Assembly (NCBI GenBank): GCA_024234815.1
Contig: JACKNO010000002.1
Location: 620,001 to 684,000, forward strand
Length of the DNA stretch: 64,000 nt
DNA from: Pseudomonadales bacterium
GTDB taxonomy: Bacteria; Pseudomonadota; Gammaproteobacteria; Pseudomonadales; Halieaceae
Direction: 5' to 3'
The notes under the pieces are model-generated. The model made no database searches, had not been told where the DNA came from, and saw only the letters and a list, made by a program, of their open reading frames with translations. Numbering within the stretch: position 1 is the first letter of the stretch; the number at the start of each line of letters is the position of its first letter. Of the stretch, positions 1 through 8,494 are shown one piece after another. The position numbers and the translations under genes are program-made.

Positions 1-1231
1 CCGAATCCTTCTCTTTGCCTTCATTCAACTCATAATTCAACTTGGCAATGACATTGCTGGAAAAAAGGTAATTGAGACCCCATCCCCACTGTTTCTGGTC
101 TCCACTATCAACTGCCGAGTCGAAGTCGGTATAGCGCACTACGGCCTCAATCTTTGTGGAAGGAATACGATAGGCGGCCTGGGTGTACCAGGTTTCCCAG
201 CTGGCACCCGCAGATGCGGCCTCCCCTTTATCGGTTGAACCGACTTTTGTCTTAACGTATTCACCGCGTAAACCCAAACCCTGTAGCCAGTCCACATTCG
301 AGGACATCAGCTGATAGCTAAAGTCTGCCCCATAAACATCATAGTCACGCTCGCCCTCCAATTTGATGTCTATCGATTCCCCGTCGTCGCTATTAACAGC
401 AGCCTTTCCCGTAGCACCGGAGAGGCCTATTTCGAGGCTGGGTACAGGTAGAATGGCTACTCGGCCTCCGAATACCTTGTCACCATCGGCATCTTCGTTA
501 AAACCCTCGGCGTCTATACCTTCGAGCTCGCCATCTTCCGATTCGAGCGTCGGTCCGTTAGATGCAAAAATGGCATAGCTGCTCCTGATACCACCAAAGG
601 CTGGAAGACCACCACGAAGTTGAAAGCCGACGTCGGAGACTGGAGCTGCGCCGTCGTGTCCAAAGCCGGGGGGCGCTGAGGCCATCTTATTGATCCATGA
701 GGGGTGAAGGTTCTGCCTGAACTGGCCTATTGGACTTAGGAATTTGCCAGCAACGAATGCGGCATAGTCATTCATAAAGACATCAATAGTCATGTATTCA
801 AGTTCGGTATTGGTCTCGCCATTGTCTTCGACATCAATTTCCAGCTCAGCTTCAAGCATGACGAGATCGCGATACTGAAAATGGAAGATCGGGGCGAATG
901 TTCCTACTCGAAAATCTCCGTTATCATCATCGCCATAAGATTTTGAATAACCAACATCACCGTAGCCGGCAAGATGGACTATCGTGTTGGGCGATAGCCA
1001 CTCAGACGCCTGCACTACCTCCTTCTCCAATTGGTAAACATCATCTTTTGTAGCAGATTGTTGTTCCTGTTCTTCCAGCTTTGCCTGAATAGCCTTTAGC
1101 TGCATTTGCAACTGCTCCACTTGGGTTTTGAGCGTCTCAAGCGGCACGTCAGCTAGAACCGAAATAGGCATAGCAAGCCCCAACATCGTAAGGATCGGCA
1201 GCAAACCATTGTGACAGCGCCAAGTTTTCAT
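1..1231 (-). CDS. phosphate-selective porin-like outer-membrane protein (3' end outside window)
   Basis: About 410 codons are visible and the C-terminus runs off the left edge. A signal peptide ends near an LA/DVP junction (residues 1-28). A short coiled-coil stretch follows (residues about 30-55, heptad-like L/V/Q), and then alternating beta-barrel sequence with aromatic-rich strands. This layout matches OprO/OprP-type porins. The start at 1231 is chosen because GGAGGAAG lies just upstream; an in-frame ATG at 1249 has no such site. It diverges from the small gene at 1533, and a CopR-like palindrome (1410-1425) lies between them. Substrate is not determinable from sequence; a role in anion or metal-complex passage is only inference from the neighbourhood. 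Confidence 0.75.
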   Translation of the reverse strand, partial: MKTWRCHNGLLPILTMLGLAMPISVLADVPLETLKTQVEQLQMQLKAIQAKLEEQEQQSATKDDVYQLEKEVVQASEWLSPNTIVHLAGYGDVGYSKSYGDDDNGDFRVGTFAPIFHFQYRDLVMLEAELEIDVEDNGETNTELEYMTIDVFMNDYAAFVAGKFLSPIGQFRQNLHPSWINKMASAPPGFGHDGAAPVSDVGFQLRGGLPAFGGIRSSYAIFASNGPTLESEDGELEGIDAEGFNEDADGDKVFGGRVAILPVPSLEIGLSGATGKAAVNSDDGESIDIKLEGERDYDVYGADFSYQLMSSNVDWLQGLGLRGEYVKTKVGSTDKGEAASAGASWETWYTQAAYRIPSTKIEAVVRYTDFDSAVDSGDQKQWGWGLNYLFSSNVIAKLNYELNEGKEKDS

Positions 1232-1532
1232 CAAACTTCCTCCACTCATTTTCGGGCCACATCAAATCGACATCGCTCTACTTTAGGTGGCACCGGCTGT
1301 CACACCGATGAACCGGAGATTACATACATGAAATAGAGTCTCCAGTTGTTGTCATCTTGATCTCAATTCAGTGCGCTCGGCATTTATCTGACCGAAAGAT
1401 GTAGATTGGATTACGCATTCGTAATTTGGCGGTCATGCAATTGAAAGGGTCATATTGCTATTGTTTATCTTGTTCGGTGCTATTTCGAACTGAAGAAATT
1501 GGCAGCAAGACAAGCTACGGGGGCAAGCAACC
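1232..1532. other. divergent intergenic region, porin / small exported protein
   Basis: No gene is seen in these roughly 300 bases. They separate two divergent start codons and hold one clear palindrome at 1410-1425, annotated separately. No convincing -35/-10 pair could be fixed by eye. Confidence 0.5.
1410..1425. promoter_or_regulatory. CopR/CusR-like palindrome (ATTAC-N6-GTAAT)
   Basis: The site reads ATTACGCATTCGTAAT, a perfect inverted repeat. It shares the ATTAC-N6-GTAAT frame with sites at 15482, 27396 and 44636. It lies 107 bases before the start at 1533, the same distance as the 15482 site lies from the response-regulator start. Assignment to the CusR-like protein encoded at 15605 is inference; the centre (GCATTC) differs most from the other three. 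Confidence 0.5.
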
Positions 1533-1826
1533 ATGATGAAAGTAAAGAATTTGATTTCTATCTTGGCGGTTCTGGGATCAATGTCCGGGTCAGCTTTTAC
1601 ATTGGGCGCGGAACCAGGTTCTCACGATCACCAAGCAACAAAGAGTAATTTCAAGAGCTCATCTTCCAGCAAGCAGGTGTCGGAAGAAAAATGTGCTAAC
1701 CAGGAGACTAAGGCCGCATCAAATGAAAACGCTGGCGCAAAAACTGACGAAGCGGCAAGTGGGAAGTGCCAGCCTGAGAAGGACAAGGTGCCACGTCACG
1801 ACCACCGAAAGATGAAAAATCTTTAA
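1533..1826 (+). CDS. small exported His/Lys-rich protein, unknown
   Basis: The 97-residue product has an N-terminal signal peptide (cleavage probably after the LGA near residue 26). The mature part is low in complexity: rich in Ser, Lys, Glu and Ala, with two cysteines (KCAN, KCQP) and His-containing patches at both ends (SHDHQ near the cleavage site, RHDHRK near the C-terminus). No family was recognised. The His/Cys content and the upstream copper-type palindrome suggest a periplasmic metal-binding peptide, but that is inference. It is probably disordered. A GC-rich hairpin follows at 1844-1881. Confidence 0.5.
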   Translation: MMKVKNLISILAVLGSMSGSAFTLGAEPGSHDHQATKSNFKSSSSSKQVSEEKCANQETKAASNENAGAKTDEAASGKCQPEKDKVPRHDHRKMKNL

Positions 1827-1843
1827 CTACGTTCGTAAAGAAT

Positions 1844-1881
1844 ACCGGGGGCCATAGCATTTTTCGGGAGAAACCCCCGGT
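1844..1881. repeat. inverted repeat after the small exported gene
   Basis: Arms ACCGGGGG (1844-1851) and CCCCCGGT (1874-1881) pair perfectly across a 22-base loop. There is no T-tract on the plus side, so it is not a classical terminator; it may protect the 3' end of the upstream transcript. Confidence 0.4.
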
Positions 1882-1991
1882 GATCTGGAGGGAATAGCTA
1901 TAAAGAGATGCACATCAAGCAGCAGGGCGAGTCCAGAAACCAGGACACGTTATCTATTTACCTATAACTGTATATCAGTTGGGAGAATTCA

Positions 1992-2441
1992 ATGACTACT
2001 TCAAAAAACCACCCTATCAACTACTATATTGCACTTCTATTCTTGGTTATGATGCCTGCCTTCGGCGCAGAATTGAAACCATGGAATAGTCAGGAAGCTT
2101 TGCAGTTGTCCGATAGCCTGTATTCTGCATCACGGAAGCTGAACGCTGAGTGCCGTCAATCACCCCCAAAATACCTCGATGAGGGCACCAGTGGGCACAC
2201 CGAGTTCCGCTATCACGTGCGGCATTTCATGAGCGTTACGAGAGACCTCTCTGAGTCTCTCGAAAACGGCGCCAACCAGGCCGAAACTCAACCCATCTAT
2301 GCTGAGTCTGTCGAAATATTGAGCGACCTGAAAAAGTACGCTGGCGGGCAAAATCCGAAGGCGTGGCCGCAGGTAGTAAACGCCGTGTCTAAAGCGGAAT
2401 CGATCCTCAATCAGCTCGGGGCATTTTACGCCACTAAATAG
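1992..2441 (+). CDS. exported helical protein, unknown
   Basis: The 149-residue product starts with a signal peptide (residues 1-25, cleavage near FGA). The rest is predicted by eye to be mostly amphipathic helix (LSDSLYSASRKLN, LSESLENGANQ, AESVEILSDLKKY). This resembles a four-helix-bundle periplasmic protein, but no CxxCH haem motif is present, so it is not a cytochrome c'. One cysteine is present. No family recognised. A strong terminator follows directly (2466-2500), so this gene ends a transcript. GGGAGAATTCA upstream gives an acceptable ribosome site. Confidence 0.55.
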   Translation: MTTSKNHPINYYIALLFLVMMPAFGAELKPWNSQEALQLSDSLYSASRKLNAECRQSPPKYLDEGTSGHTEFRYHVRHFMSVTRDLSESLENGANQAETQPIYAESVEILSDLKKYAGGQNPKAWPQVVNAVSKAESILNQLGAFYATK

Positions 2442-2465
2442 GATCAGCCACAATTGATCCCTTTG

Positions 2466-2500
2466 GCCCAGCCCGCTAATCGCGGGAGGGGCGTTTTTTT
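2466..2500 (+). terminator. rho-independent terminator
   Basis: A GC-rich imperfect stem (GCCCAGCCCGC against GCGGGAGGGGC, loop TAATC region) is followed by a run of seven T (2494-2500). It closes the transcript of the gene ending at 2441. Confidence 0.75.
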
Positions 2501-2525
2501 GTCTAATGTGAAATCCCGGTGAACT

Positions 2526-3374
2526 ATGATGGATAACCAGATATATTATCGAGTTCTTTATACCACGCTAATAGGGCTGATCTGGCTACCAGGGCTTCAC
2601 GCGCAGGAGTCCAGCAGTGAAATGAACATGGGCGACACCGGCAGTGAAAGCCTCAACGCTCTTGCCACAAAGGCGCTGAACCCTGTAGCAAAAATGATAA
2701 GCGTGCCGTTCCAGAACAACTTGAATTATGGCGTTGGTCCGGATGACGACACGCAGTACGTGCTCGATATCCAACCGGTTGTACCATTTACTCTAAGTGA
2801 AAACTGGAATCTCATCACGCGTACGATCATTCCAATTGTCAGCCAGCGTGCAGCCGGGCCAGACCAATCCAGTAAAGATGGGCTGGGAGACATTAATTCA
2901 ACGCTCTGGCTGTCCCCTGCTGCGGGGCACGATCTTTTTTGGGGGGTTGGACCGACCTTTACCGTACCATCCGGCAGCTCAAAGGAGCTGACCAGTGGGC
3001 AATGGAGTCTGGGGCCGTCAGCAGTGCTGATGTGGACGCCTGGGCGCTGGATGGTCGGAGCGGTGGCAAACCAGCAGTGGAGTGTGGCCGGCTGGAGAGA
3101 TCAAAATGTGAGCGCCAGCTATATCCAGCCCATGGTGGTCTACCATCTGCCAGACGGCTGGTATTTGGCATCGGTGCCGGTAATCACTGCTGATTGGAAA
3201 GCTGATTCCGGTGATGTTTGGACTGTTCCTGTGGGCGGTGGGGCAGGTAAGGTGCTTAAGATAGGTCACCAGGCCATGAACCTACAACTCCAGGCGTTCT
3301 ATAACGTTGAAAAGCCCAGCGCTGGCCCTGATTGGCAGTTGCGATTTCAATTTCAGTTCATTTTTCCGAAATGA
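2526..3374 (+). CDS. outer-membrane beta-barrel transporter-like protein (MetA-degradation/neuromedin-U-like family)
   Basis: The 282-residue product has a signal peptide (cleavage near HAQ, residue 27). A conserved-looking core follows: NPVAKMISVPFQNN, then LDIQPVVPF, NLITRTIIPI, and DGLGDINSTLWLSP with WGVGPTF. These short alternating strands and the DGxGDI element are typical of the family often annotated as transporter or Phenol_MetA_deg-like outer-membrane proteins. The final residues (LQLRFQFQFIFPK type) look like a terminal beta-strand ending close to an aromatic. Function is unknown. It sits alone between a terminator and the end of the convergent copper array. Confidence 0.65.
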   Translation: MMDNQIYYRVLYTTLIGLIWLPGLHAQESSSEMNMGDTGSESLNALATKALNPVAKMISVPFQNNLNYGVGPDDDTQYVLDIQPVVPFTLSENWNLITRTIIPIVSQRAAGPDQSSKDGLGDINSTLWLSPAAGHDLFWGVGPTFTVPSGSSKELTSGQWSLGPSAVLMWTPGRWMVGAVANQQWSVAGWRDQNVSASYIQPMVVYHLPDGWYLASVPVITADWKADSGDVWTVPVGGGAGKVLKIGHQAMNLQLQAFYNVEKPSAGPDWQLRFQFQFIFPK

Positions 3375-3505
3375 GAATAGCGTCTCAGGTTCTCAATGGT
3401 TTTTCGCATCTGTCCGCTTCAATATAGGTCGGCACCAACAGCAGAGTTAACCCAGAACGCTTCATGCCCCTGGATTAACTGCCTCTCCATAGTGGCTCGA
3501 ACTAT

Positions 3506-3859
3506 CTAGTCTCTTTTCAGTTCTGCCACATCGTTTGGTTTAATGTTCCCGTCAACGATGGAAGCTCGGGCGAAATGCTTGTCGATAATAGAGTCAATGC
3601 GGATTTTCCCCACCAATTCTCGGCGGTAGTTGTCCGTTCCTTCCGTGATTGATCCAGAGTAGCTCACGTTTGAAACGTCGAGTATCATCCCAGGTTCGGC
3701 ACCATCTTCGCTCCCGATACACACAACAACCTTACTGCCTTCAACAGATGCGACCTGCCCTCTCATCATATGTTCGTGATAAAACGGGGTGCCTGAACAG
3801 GCAGCAATAGATCCGACAAATGAAGCAATAGCCAAAAATCTTAATAGTGTTCTAAACAT
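3506..3859 (-). CDS. lipoprotein at the end of the cus operon, unknown
   Basis: The 117-residue product has a lipobox (SIAAC) at about residue 20, so it should be a lipid-anchored periplasmic protein. The mature part has a short beta-rich domain with VxSVEGSKVVVCIGSEDGAEPGMILDV, resembling a small OB-like or SH3-like fold. The start at 3859 is preceded by GGAGTAGGAG; a longer frame to 3955 has no such signal and would bury the signal peptide. It follows cusA by 123 bases on the same strand. It is not CusF: no Met-rich copper motif is seen. Function unknown. Confidence 0.55.
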   Translation of the reverse strand: MFRTLLRFLAIASFVGSIAACSGTPFYHEHMMRGQVASVEGSKVVVCIGSEDGAEPGMILDVSNVSYSGSITEGTDNYRRELVGKIRIDSIIDKHFARASIVDGNIKPNDVAELKRD

Positions 3860-3982
3860 AACTCCTACTCCTTTATAAACCCTGTCATGGGCGTTGGTAT
3901 TGAGAATTGTGAGCAGCTCGCTGGGCTGGATTACCCCAGTGATGGTGCACCACAATTCTCCTTGACTCTGACCTACACCTGG

Positions 3983-6900
3983 TCAGATAACTGCTTTTGC
4001 ACGCTCATTCCACTGCAATACGACGCTGTAAATTACCGGTAGCACTAACAGGCTTAGTACTAATACGGTAACCATCCCGCCCAGCATAGGCGCTGCGATT
4101 CTGTGTGTGACATCGGCTCCGCTTCCGGAACTGAGCATGATGGGGACCAGGCCTGCCATGGTGGATACCGCGGTCATTACCACTGGGCGTACACGCCGTG
4201 ATGTCGCTGAAAGGGCTGCGTTCTTGATATGATCAGTACTGAGCTGACCCGGGTTACCTTTCCGTTGCTCCGCAATTTCTTCATCGATAAAACTGAGAAC
4301 AAGAACCCCAATTTCAGCACCCATCCCTGCCAGGGCAATAAAGCCCACAGCTACTGCTACTGACATGTTGTAGTCATTGATATAGATGAACCAGATTCCA
4401 CCTATCAGGCCAAAGGGTATCGACAACATCACTACGAGCGGCGCTGACAAGTTCCTGAAATTGAGGTAGAGAAGAAGAAATATGAGCAATATTGTTACCG
4501 GCGCCACGATTTTCAGGCGTGCCTCTGCACGCTCCATATATTCGAATTGGCCTGACCAACTAATGGTATACCCTGGTGGGATATCGACTTGTGTTTCAAC
4601 CACCTGCTTCGCCTGCCGTACAAAACCGCCAATGTCAGAACTGGAAATATCGACATAAATCCAAGCGTTCGGTCGGGCGTCCTCTGATTTAATCACCGGA
4701 GCACCCCTGGAATATTCGAGATCCGCTACCATCGCCAAGGGGATCTGAACACCCGTCGGCGTTGGGATCAGTACCCTCTCGAGAGTTTCCAGATCGCCTC
4801 TCAGGTCTCGCGGGTAGCGGATATTCACTGGGTATCGTTCAAGACCTTCTACTGTCTCAGTCACGTTCATACCACCAATCGCGCTCTTAATAACATCCTG
4901 CACCTGCCCGACTGTTAATCCGTAGCGGGCTGCCGCATCTCTATTGATGTTGAAGTCCAGGTAGTAGCCACCAACTGCCCTATCCCCAAACGCAGAAAGC
5001 GTATCCGGCAATGTCTTCATCGCCTGCTCTATGCTTTTCGAGATTTCTTGTAGTGTCGCAAGGTCAGGACCCGAAACCTTGATCCCCACAGGGGTCTTGA
5101 TTCCCGTAGAGAGCATGTCGATTCGTGTTTTAATCGGCATTGTCCACGCGTTGGCAAATCCGGGAACCTTAATCGCTTTATCCATCTCGTTCATAAGTTC
5201 TTTGGTGGTCTTGTCGGGATCTGGCCATTGGTCTTTCGGCTTAAGTCGAATGGTGGTTTCGAACATAGAAAGTGGCGCAGCATCAGTGGCTGTCTGGGCG
5301 CGACCAACTTTACCGAACACATGATGCACTTCAGGAAAAGTGAGAATTATCCGATCTGTCTGCTGTAGTAACTCCTTTGCTTTAGTGATGGAGATGCCAG
5401 GGAATGAGGTGGGCATGTACAGAATATCGCCTTCATCCAGTGGTGGCATAAACTCACTGCCAAGACGGCTATAGGGATAAGCGGTAACGCCCAGGATAAC
5501 CAACGCACACGCTATAGTGATCCATCGATGCTTCATGAACAGAGTAAGCGTTGGCGTATGTATGGCATGCATAAGCCGGTTAACCGGGTTTGCATGTTCA
5601 GAAACAATTTTACCTCGAAGAAAATACCCCATCATCACCGGCACGAGCGTGATTGACAGTATCGCCGCCGCACCCATCGCGTAAGTGGCAGTAAATGCCA
5701 GGGGACTAAAAAGCCTTCCCTCTTGCGCTTGCATAGTGAAAATGGGCAAAAATGAGACGGTTATAACGAGCAGAGAAAAGAATAGCGCAGGACCCACCTC
5801 TCGACAGGAGCGACCGATCGTATCCCAGCGTTCCGAGTCCGTTAATGTATCGCCTTTCTCTTTGGTCGCCTGCGCAAGATGCTTGTGGCCATTCTCCACC
5901 ATCACAATGGCACCATCCACCATTGTCCCTATGGTTATTGCAATTCCTCCCAGGGACATAATATTGGCATTCAGGCCCTGGAAGCGCATGACAATAAATG
6001 CCATGAGGATGCCAAGCGGCAAGGTTATGATCGCCACCATCGCGGACCGTATGTGCAGCAGAAACATGACGACAACGAGACTTACAATAACCAGCTCTTG
6101 CAGCAAGGATGTATTCAGACCGTTCACGGCTCTCTCAATGAGATCACCACGGTCATAGACTGTTACGATTTCGACCCCGTCGGGTAAGCCCTTCTTTAAT
6201 TCTTCAAGTTTCGCCCTGACGCCTTGAATAGTAGCAAGTGCATTTTCCCCGAATCGCATTATCACAACGCCACCAGCCACCTCCCCTTCACCGTTCAATT
6301 CGACCAGCCCACGTCTGATTTCAGGGCCGATTTTGACATTCGCCACATCCTGAATCCGAATGGGTGTGCCCGAATCGTCGACACCCACGGGTATGGAATT
6401 AATATCCTCTACCCCACGAATGTACCCTCGCGCCCTAACCATGTACTCGGTTTCAGCCAATTCAATCAATCGGCCACCTACGTCATTGTTTGATTGCTTT
6501 ACAGCGTGTTTTACTTTATCCAGGGGGATGTTGTATCTGAGCAGCGCATTGGGATCGACTTCGATTTGGTATTGTTTGACAAACCCGCCTACTGAAGCCA
6601 CCTCTGCCACTCCATTGACTGTTTGTAGCGGATATCGCAGATACCAATCCTGAATAGATCGCAGGTCTGAGAGGTCGTGCTTTCCCGTTCGATCAACCAG
6701 GGCATACTCATATATCCAACCCACTCCGGTGGCATCAGGCCCCAGTGTCGGCGTGATGCCATCTGGTAATCGCCCACTGATATAGTTAATGGCTTCAAGT
6801 ACCCGCGAGCGTGCCCAATACATATCAACATCGTCTTCAAAGATGACGTAAACAAACGACAGGCCAAAAAATGAATATCCTCGAACAACCTTTGTCTTCG

Positions 6901-7129
6901 GAACTGCCAACATTGCTGTTGTCAGCGGATAGGTGAGCTGATCCTCCACCACTTGAGGCGATTGCCCGGGGTGCTTGGTCAGGACTATAACCTGGACATC
7001 AGAAAGATCGGGAATGGCGTCCAGAGGGGCGTTGAGATAGGAAAACAAACCCATAGCGGCAAGGGCGGTCATTGCCAAAAGGACGAGAAATCGGTCTTTT
7101 ATGGACGCATCAATAATGGAGTTGATCAT
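3983..7129 (-). CDS. cusA: CusA-type heavy-metal RND efflux pump
   Basis: This inner-membrane trimeric proton antiporter expels monovalent copper or silver with CusB and CusC. At 1048 residues it has full family length. The fourth transmembrane segment carries TIGTMVDGAIVMVENGHKH, the pattern of the Cu/Ag (HME4) branch rather than the D-F-G pattern of CzcA. The periplasmic part contains PPLDEGDILYMPTSFPG and several methionines suited to a Met relay (for example FANAWTMPIK and DMLSTGIKTPVG). The start codon follows the cusB stop immediately (TAAATG), implying translational coupling. The substrate is inferred from family motif and copper neighbours. It differs clearly from the second RND pump at 31824. 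Confidence 0.93.
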   Translation of the reverse strand: MINSIIDASIKDRFLVLLAMTALAAMGLFSYLNAPLDAIPDLSDVQVIVLTKHPGQSPQVVEDQLTYPLTTAMLAVPKTKVVRGYSFFGLSFVYVIFEDDVDMYWARSRVLEAINYISGRLPDGITPTLGPDATGVGWIYEYALVDRTGKHDLSDLRSIQDWYLRYPLQTVNGVAEVASVGGFVKQYQIEVDPNALLRYNIPLDKVKHAVKQSNNDVGGRLIELAETEYMVRARGYIRGVEDINSIPVGVDDSGTPIRIQDVANVKIGPEIRRGLVELNGEGEVAGGVVIMRFGENALATIQGVRAKLEELKKGLPDGVEIVTVYDRGDLIERAVNGLNTSLLQELVIVSLVVVMFLLHIRSAMVAIITLPLGILMAFIVMRFQGLNANIMSLGGIAITIGTMVDGAIVMVENGHKHLAQATKEKGDTLTDSERWDTIGRSCREVGPALFFSLLVITVSFLPIFTMQAQEGRLFSPLAFTATYAMGAAAILSITLVPVMMGYFLRGKIVSEHANPVNRLMHAIHTPTLTLFMKHRWITIACALVILGVTAYPYSRLGSEFMPPLDEGDILYMPTSFPGISITKAKELLQQTDRIILTFPEVHHVFGKVGRAQTATDAAPLSMFETTIRLKPKDQWPDPDKTTKELMNEMDKAIKVPGFANAWTMPIKTRIDMLSTGIKTPVGIKVSGPDLATLQEISKSIEQAMKTLPDTLSAFGDRAVGGYYLDFNINRDAAARYGLTVGQVQDVIKSAIGGMNVTETVEGLERYPVNIRYPRDLRGDLETLERVLIPTPTGVQIPLAMVADLEYSRGAPVIKSEDARPNAWIYVDISSSDIGGFVRQAKQVVETQVDIPPGYTISWSGQFEYMERAEARLKIVAPVTILLIFLLLYLNFRNLSAPLVVMLSIPFGLIGGIWFIYINDYNMSVAVAVGFIALAGMGAEIGVLVLSFIDEEIAEQRKGNPGQLSTDHIKNAALSATSRRVRPVVMTAVSTMAGLVPIMLSSGSGADVTHRIAAPMLGGMVTVLVLSLLVLPVIYSVVLQWNERAKAVI

Positions 7130-8494
7130 TTAGTGATCTCCCCCATGCTCATGCCCAGTATCGGTACCTTCCTCTGAGTTGGGTTTATGGTCATCCGCCG
7201 GCGATTCCGAAGTATGATCCTGGTCATGTTCTGAGCTCACAGGAGGTTCCATTTGGGTCATTTTTGCGGTCGCTTCACGAAGTGAAGACTCTGAATCGAT
7301 CAGGAACTGGGCTGAGACGACAACCTCCTCTCCTGCCCGAATGCCTTCAAGCACCGCAACCTTGCCACCGGATTCAACGCCCAGTTCAACTTTGCGCGGT
7401 TCGAATACGCCCTCCTCTTTCATGACAAATATCTGGCTGTACTCCCCGGAACGAATAATCGCCTCAGCCGGTACCACGACAACGGTAGCTGTTTTCTGCG
7501 ACCTGATCGTGATATCCGCGAACATTTCCGGCCTCAGCAGCATTTCGGGGTTCTCAAAAATTACTCGGACCTTAGTAGTACGAGTCTTGGATTCCGCATA
7601 GGGAAAGATATAGGACACTGTACCGGTCAGTACCCGCCCCGGAAGACTGGTCAAGGTCATCTCAACAGGATCTCCTTCATTCACCCAGGGCAACTCGTAC
7701 TCATAGATATCCGCGTAGACCCATACCGTACTCAAATCAGCTATCTGGTAGAGTTCAGATCCAGGCGTTACATATTGACCCTGCCTGGCACCGATGTGTA
7801 ATACAGTCCCGGCGACCGGAGAATGGATATGGAGCGTTTCCGTGACAGTGCCCGACTTCTCCAATGCTTTGATCTGGTGTTCTGGTACATCGAGTAGACT
7901 GAGTCGATCTCTGGAGCTGCTTACCAGCGCTATGGCGCCACGGCGTATGTCTTCAATCCTGTTGTCCTTGAGCAACTCATAGTTCTGGAGCGCTAGAAGG
8001 AACTCCTGTTGCGTAGACACCAGCTTGGGTGAGTAAATCTCCAGAAGCACTTCGTCGGCCTGGACCGGTTGTCCAGTTTTGTCCACCCGAATGTCCTTTA
8101 TCCAACCATCGACTTTTGGATGTAGACGAAACATCTTTTCTTCATCGTAGTCGACTCTGCCAACCGTACGAATCGTACGAGACAGGACTTCACGCGTCGC
8201 GATATCAGTGCGTAATCCAATATTATTTTGAACAACCGGGTTAATTTTGACCGTGCCAGCGACCTCGCTTTCCCCGTCGTCCGCATACACCGGAACGTAA
8301 TCCATTCCCATTGGGTCTGTCGCCGGAACAGGAGAAGTGACCTGGGGATTCATGGGGCTGCGATAGAACATTGGCTTCTTTTCGACGCTGGCATTACCGC
8401 TCATCGCCGGCGAATCCTTCGGAATAAGGTAATAGCCAACGCCCAAACCTATTGCAAGGCTAAGAGCGCAGCCCAGAAGTGTCACCTTATTCAT
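7130..8494 (-). CDS. cusB: CusB-type periplasmic adaptor with heavy-metal-binding domain
   Basis: This 454-residue membrane-fusion protein links CusA to CusC. It has an N-terminal membrane anchor (residues 5-24) and then the heavy-metal-binding domain signature YRSPMNPQVTSPVPATDPMGMDYVPVY near residues 44-70, which has the conserved Met/Pro spacing. Barrel-sandwich and beta-barrel segments follow (PVAGTVLHIGARQGQYVTPG; LSTVWVYADIYEYE). The C-terminus is His/Asp-rich (HDQDHTSE, TGHEHGGDH), probably an extra metal-binding tail. The start at 8494 is preceded by GAGGAGAA and overlaps the end of cusC by 8 bases. Confidence 0.92.
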   Translation of the reverse strand: MNKVTLLGCALSLAIGLGVGYYLIPKDSPAMSGNASVEKKPMFYRSPMNPQVTSPVPATDPMGMDYVPVYADDGESEVAGTVKINPVVQNNIGLRTDIATREVLSRTIRTVGRVDYDEEKMFRLHPKVDGWIKDIRVDKTGQPVQADEVLLEIYSPKLVSTQQEFLLALQNYELLKDNRIEDIRRGAIALVSSSRDRLSLLDVPEHQIKALEKSGTVTETLHIHSPVAGTVLHIGARQGQYVTPGSELYQIADLSTVWVYADIYEYELPWVNEGDPVEMTLTSLPGRVLTGTVSYIFPYAESKTRTTKVRVIFENPEMLLRPEMFADITIRSQKTATVVVVPAEAIIRSGEYSQIFVMKEEGVFEPRKVELGVESGGKVAVLEGIRAGEEVVVSAQFLIDSESSLREATAKMTQMEPPVSSEHDQDHTSESPADDHKPNSEEGTDTGHEHGGDH

